Of a stretch of DNA of 10,083 nt, positions 7,103-10,083 are shown one piece after another (positions within the stretch are counted from its first letter, which is position 1; each line of letters starts with the position of its first letter). Made by a program: the position numbers and the translations under genes. The DNA comes from Saprospiraceae bacterium (GTDB taxonomy: Bacteria > Bacteroidota > Bacteroidia > Chitinophagales > Saprospiraceae), in the NCBI GenBank assembly GCA_007134625.1, contig SLKL01000293.1, positions 1 to 10,083 on the forward strand, read 5' to 3'. The notes beneath the pieces were generated by a model. That model did not search any database and had not been told where the DNA came from. It saw nothing but the letters and a program-made list of their open reading frames with translations.

Positions 7103-8410
7103 ATGCACTTCAGGCTCGTCTCTTGTTTATTTATATGCCTTTTGATGGTAACATCATGTCAGGATAGGCCGGTAGAAGAAGAAGATAGGGTTTATGTAGA
7201 AAGAAGCTCTGATGGTTGGAGATTGATGGTGGATGATCAAGCCTTTATGGTCAATGGCATGAATTGGGATTATTTTCCCGTTGGAACCAATTATGAATAC
7301 ATATTATGGGAAGAATCGGATGACTTCATCCGCGAAGCTCTGGATTATGAGATGGGACTCCTTAGCGATATGGGGGTGAATGCACTCAGGATTTATACCG
7401 GTATTCAACCCAAATGGATTGAGTATATTTATGATAACTTCGGTATTTATACAATGCTCAATCACTCCTTCGGTCGGTATGGATATCCGCTTGGAGATGA
7501 GTGGGTTCCCGTTACTGATTATGCTGATGAAACGGTAATAGAAATTCTTTTAGATGAGGTCAAAAATCTTGCTGAGGAATTTAAAGGCACTAGAGGCCTA
7601 TTACTTTACCTTCTTGGGAATGAGAACAATTACGGATTGTTCTGGGCGGGGTCCGAGACTGAGGACTTCCCGGAAGAACAGGATGAATATTTAGATCAGG
7701 CTCGCGCAATGTACCAACTTTTTAATAAAGGGGCTCTTGCTATTAAGTCTGTTGATGATACGCGCCCTGTTGCTTTCTGTAATGGGGATTTGTTGTTCCT
7801 GAATAAGATCATTGAGGAGTGTCAGGATGTTGATATCTTCGGTATCAATACCTATCGTGGAATATCTTTTACTGATCTTTATGAAAGGGTGAAAAATGAG
7901 TACGACAAACCGATTTTGTTAACTGAGTTTGGTTCCGATGCATTTAATGCCATTACTAAAACGGAGGCTCAAAGGGAACAGGCGCATTACAATGTAGAGA
8001 ACTGGAGGGAGATTTATGAAAATGCAGCAGGCTTAGGAAAATCAGAGAATTCAATTGGTGGCTTTACTTTCCAATTCAGTGATGGTTGGTGGAAGTATGG
8101 ACAAACCACTGATCTCGATGTACACAATACTGAGGCAAGCTGGGAAAACGGCGGCTACGAATTTGACCACATTCCCGGGGAAAATAATATGAATGAGGAA
8201 TGGTTTGGAATATGTGCCAAAGGATTGACAGATGAGAGGGGCTTTTACAGACTTTTTCCAAGGGCAGCTTATTTTGCCATAGCTGAAGCACATCATTTGG
8301 ATCCATTTTCTCCCGGTATGAATCTTGAAAAAATACGTCAACACTTTAGTGAAATAGATATTGAAGAAGCATATCAAACAGCTCAGGAGTTTAATGCTGC
8401 TGAGCAATAA
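7103..8410 (+). CDS. Clan GH-A glycoside hydrolase lipoprotein (GH2 TIM-barrel-like, family not settled)
   Basis: A 435-residue lipoprotein (lipobox VTSC, C19) made of one (beta/alpha)8-barrel. Clan GH-A landmarks are visible in order: FMVNGMNWDYFP (48-59) on strand 1, the conserved Arg in NALRIYTG (R96), LGNENN (171-176) with probable acid/base E174 after the typical Asn, GINTYRG (247-253), LLTEFGSDA (272-280) with probable nucleophile E275, and GFTFQFSDGWWK (320-331) on the last strand. The wording of these motifs is closest to the GH2 catalytic domain, but the beta-sandwich domains of a full GH2 enzyme are absent. Alternatives are GH158 (known from a Bacteroides beta-1,3-glucan locus) or a GH72/GH17-like glucanosyltransferase. 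From context it should act on beta-1,3-glucan outside the cytoplasm, perhaps on side chains, ends or by transglycosylation. It starts 47 bases after the GH16 stop. Hydrolase clan is solid; substrate is inferred. Confidence 0.8.
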   Translation: MHFRLVSCLFICLLMVTSCQDRPVEEEDRVYVERSSDGWRLMVDDQAFMVNGMNWDYFPVGTNYEYILWEESDDFIREALDYEMGLLSDMGVNALRIYTGIQPKWIEYIYDNFGIYTMLNHSFGRYGYPLGDEWVPVTDYADETVIEILLDEVKNLAEEFKGTRGLLLYLLGNENNYGLFWAGSETEDFPEEQDEYLDQARAMYQLFNKGALAIKSVDDTRPVAFCNGDLLFLNKIIEECQDVDIFGINTYRGISFTDLYERVKNEYDKPILLTEFGSDAFNAITKTEAQREQAHYNVENWREIYENAAGLGKSENSIGGFTFQFSDGWWKYGQTTDLDVHNTEASWENGGYEFDHIPGENNMNEEWFGICAKGLTDERGFYRLFPRAAYFAIAEAHHLDPFSPGMNLEKIRQHFSEIDIEEAYQTAQEFNAAEQ

Positions 8411-8449
8411 TGCTTAGGTCTTAAATAGTAAGAAAAATTGAGAAAAAGA

Positions 8450-10083
8450 ATGACAGAAAACAATTCTGAGGTAATTGATAACAAGGTACAACAAGCAAAT
8501 CTTGAAGAAGTAAAGATTGGGAAAGATACTTATTTCAAAATATCTAATTCCGATACTATCCGTCCGTTTTTTATGAGCGTGGTAAGCGATGCAAACCACT
8601 GGATGTTTATTGGGAGCAACGGAGGACTTACGGCAGGTAGAAAAAATCCTGAGTTTTCTCTCTTCCCCTATTACACAGTAGATAAAATTCTGGAATCCAA
8701 AGACTACACGGGTCCCATTTCCATTTTTCACATCCATAAAAATGAGAAAATCCACGTCTGGGCTCCCTTTTCCAGCAAATTTTCTAATCGGTTCCACAGG
8801 ACAAGAAACCTTTACAAAAGCGTCTATGGGAACAAAGTGGTTTTTGAGGAAATCAACCATGATTTTAAGTTGACCTTCAGGTATGAATGGAGTTTTTCCA
8901 AACTCTTTGGTTTTGTAAAAACCACTCAACTGATTAATGAGTCTGAAGACGACTTAAAAATCACTGCTCTTGATGGTTTGTTAAATATCATGCCATTCGG
9001 TGTACCAAGTGATTTGCAGCGATCTGCAAGTAACTTAGTAGATGCATATAAAAGGAATGAGTTAGATGTAGAGTCCGGCTTGGGTATTTTTTCGCTAAGC
9101 GCAATTATTGTTGATAAGGCAGAACCCAGTGAAGCACTCAAAGCCAATGTTGTATGGTCAATGGGGATGGATAATCCCAAATACTTGCTTTCAGGCAATC
9201 AATTAAAGAAGTTTAGTAAACGTCAAAATATTACTCAGGAAACAGATGTTAAGGGCGAAAAGGGGGCTTATCTTATTTGCTCTGATACCCAACTTAATCC
9301 CGGGGAAAAGAAACAATGGCAGATCATAGCCAATGTTAATCACACTCAGTCACAGGTGGTCAACCTTATTCATGAGATTAAGGAGAATCCCGAAGAACTG
9401 AAAAACAGAATAGAGCAGGATATTGAAGCAGGTACCCAAAACCTAAAGCAATTAGTAGCCGCCTCGGATGGTTTCCAGAAAACTGCCGACAGACTGAATG
9501 ACAGCAGGCACTATTCCAATGTGCTTTTTAATATCATGCGAGGTGGCACTTTTAACAACAATTACCAAATTCCTAAGTCTGATCTCATCAATTTCCTGAA
9601 ACAAGCCAATAAGGATTTGTACAATGAGAATACCGAATTCCTGAATACTTTACAGGAAAACCTAAGTCGGTCAATTTTACATCAGTTATTGGAGAAAACA
9701 GATAATCCCGATCTGATTAGACTCTGCATGGAGTATTTGCCATTGAAATTCAGTCGGAGACACGGTGACCCAAGCCGCCCCTGGAATAATTTCACCATCA
9801 ACACTCAGGATGTAATCACGGGTGAGGATATCCTTGACTACGAAGGCAATTGGCGGGATATTTTCCAAAACTGGGAAGCCCTCGCACTGTCGTATCCCGA
9901 ATTTATAGCAGGTATGATTTTCAAGTTTTTGAATGCCTCTACTTTCGATGGTTACAATCCATATCGGGTGACTAAAGACGGTTATGATTGGGAAACCATT
10001 GAACCCGACAACCCATGGTCTTACATTGGTTACTGGGGCGATCATCAGATAATTTATTTGCTCAAGTTTCTGGAGATGATGGA
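8450..10083 (+). CDS. Cytoplasmic glycoside phosphorylase, GH149/GH161-like (GH94 clan), N-terminal part (3' end cut by window)
   Basis: The frame from ATG 8450 stays open to the right edge, giving 544 residues with no stop. An in-frame TAA at 8429 and no earlier ATG support this start; an in-frame TTG at 8438 is the only rival. There is no signal peptide, so the enzyme is cytoplasmic. Residues about 30-290 look like the N-terminal beta-sandwich of GH94-type phosphorylases (SNGGLTAGRKNPEFSLFPYY from 56), followed by a helical linker and the start of the (alpha/alpha)6 barrel. Barrel motifs are RHGDPSRPWNNF (437-448), GNWRDIFQNWEAL (466-478), which parallels the YRDxxQD motif of GH94, and YIGYWGDHQ (525-533). 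The catalytic acid Asp and phosphate-binding residues lie beyond the window. Known relatives split beta-1,3-gluco-oligosaccharides with phosphate into glucose-1-phosphate and a shorter chain. Placement in GH149 rather than GH161 is from memory and context. It follows the GH-A gene by 39 bases. Confidence 0.8.
   Translation, partial: MTENNSEVIDNKVQQANLEEVKIGKDTYFKISNSDTIRPFFMSVVSDANHWMFIGSNGGLTAGRKNPEFSLFPYYTVDKILESKDYTGPISIFHIHKNEKIHVWAPFSSKFSNRFHRTRNLYKSVYGNKVVFEEINHDFKLTFRYEWSFSKLFGFVKTTQLINESEDDLKITALDGLLNIMPFGVPSDLQRSASNLVDAYKRNELDVESGLGIFSLSAIIVDKAEPSEALKANVVWSMGMDNPKYLLSGNQLKKFSKRQNITQETDVKGEKGAYLICSDTQLNPGEKKQWQIIANVNHTQSQVVNLIHEIKENPEELKNRIEQDIEAGTQNLKQLVAASDGFQKTADRLNDSRHYSNVLFNIMRGGTFNNNYQIPKSDLINFLKQANKDLYNENTEFLNTLQENLSRSILHQLLEKTDNPDLIRLCMEYLPLKFSRRHGDPSRPWNNFTINTQDVITGEDILDYEGNWRDIFQNWEALALSYPEFIAGMIFKFLNASTFDGYNPYRVTKDGYDWETIEPDNPWSYIGYWGDHQIIYLLKFLEMM

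Noticed and set aside
8411..8449. Possible terminator in the gap before the phosphorylase
   Set aside because: The gap is A-rich with no GC-rich hairpin followed by a T run, so read-through is more likely.
8414..8929. Minus-strand open frame of 171 codons
   Set aside because: It lies antisense to the phosphorylase gene, whose translation shows clear family motifs; the minus-strand product has no recognisable domain and low-complexity hydrophobic ends.
9686..10045. Minus-strand open frame of 119 codons
   Set aside because: Antisense to the RHGDPSRPWNNF and GNWRD motifs of the phosphorylase; no domain seen.

Overview
The window is a plus-strand polysaccharide utilization locus (PUL) from a Bacteroidota bacterium. 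The evidence is a SusC/SusD pair, Bacteroidota-type lipoproteins with acidic residues just after the lipid-modified cysteine, A-rich translation starts without clear Shine-Dalgarno sites, and moderately AT-rich DNA. Genus cannot be set from this sequence; a marine or environmental Flavobacteriia- or Cytophagia-like organism fits the gene content. The likely substrate is a beta-1,3-glucan such as laminarin. This rests on the laminarinase-type GH16 active site and on a C-terminal gene that looks like a beta-1,3-oligoglucan phosphorylase.

Layout from left to right: 1-1898, the C-terminal ~630 residues of a SusC-like TonB-dependent transporter, cut by the window edge; 1921-3399, its SusD-like lipoprotein partner; 3412-5436, a modular lipoprotein with two PKD-like domains and three tandem ~150-residue carbohydrate-binding-like repeats; 5442-7055, a GH16 endo-beta-1,3-glucanase lipoprotein with a PKD domain and an uncharacterised middle module; 7103-8410, a single-domain clan GH-A (GH2 TIM-barrel-like) lipoprotein; 8450-10083, the first 544 residues of a large cytoplasmic glycoside phosphorylase of the GH94/GH149/GH161 type, cut by the right edge. 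The last gene has no stop codon inside the window and is easily missed, because only antisense frames there are closed.

All six genes point the same way with gaps of 22, 12, 5, 47 and 39 bases and no visible terminator, so they probably form one operon. Inferred working model: the triple-repeat protein and SusD hold glucan at the surface, GH16 cuts it into oligosaccharides, SusC imports them, the GH-A enzyme trims or remodels them outside the cytoplasm, and the phosphorylase splits short beta-1,3-glucans into glucose-1-phosphate, saving ATP. An inner-membrane transporter and a regulator are expected but lie outside the window. No RNA genes, insertion sequences, CRISPR arrays or gaps over 300 bases were seen.
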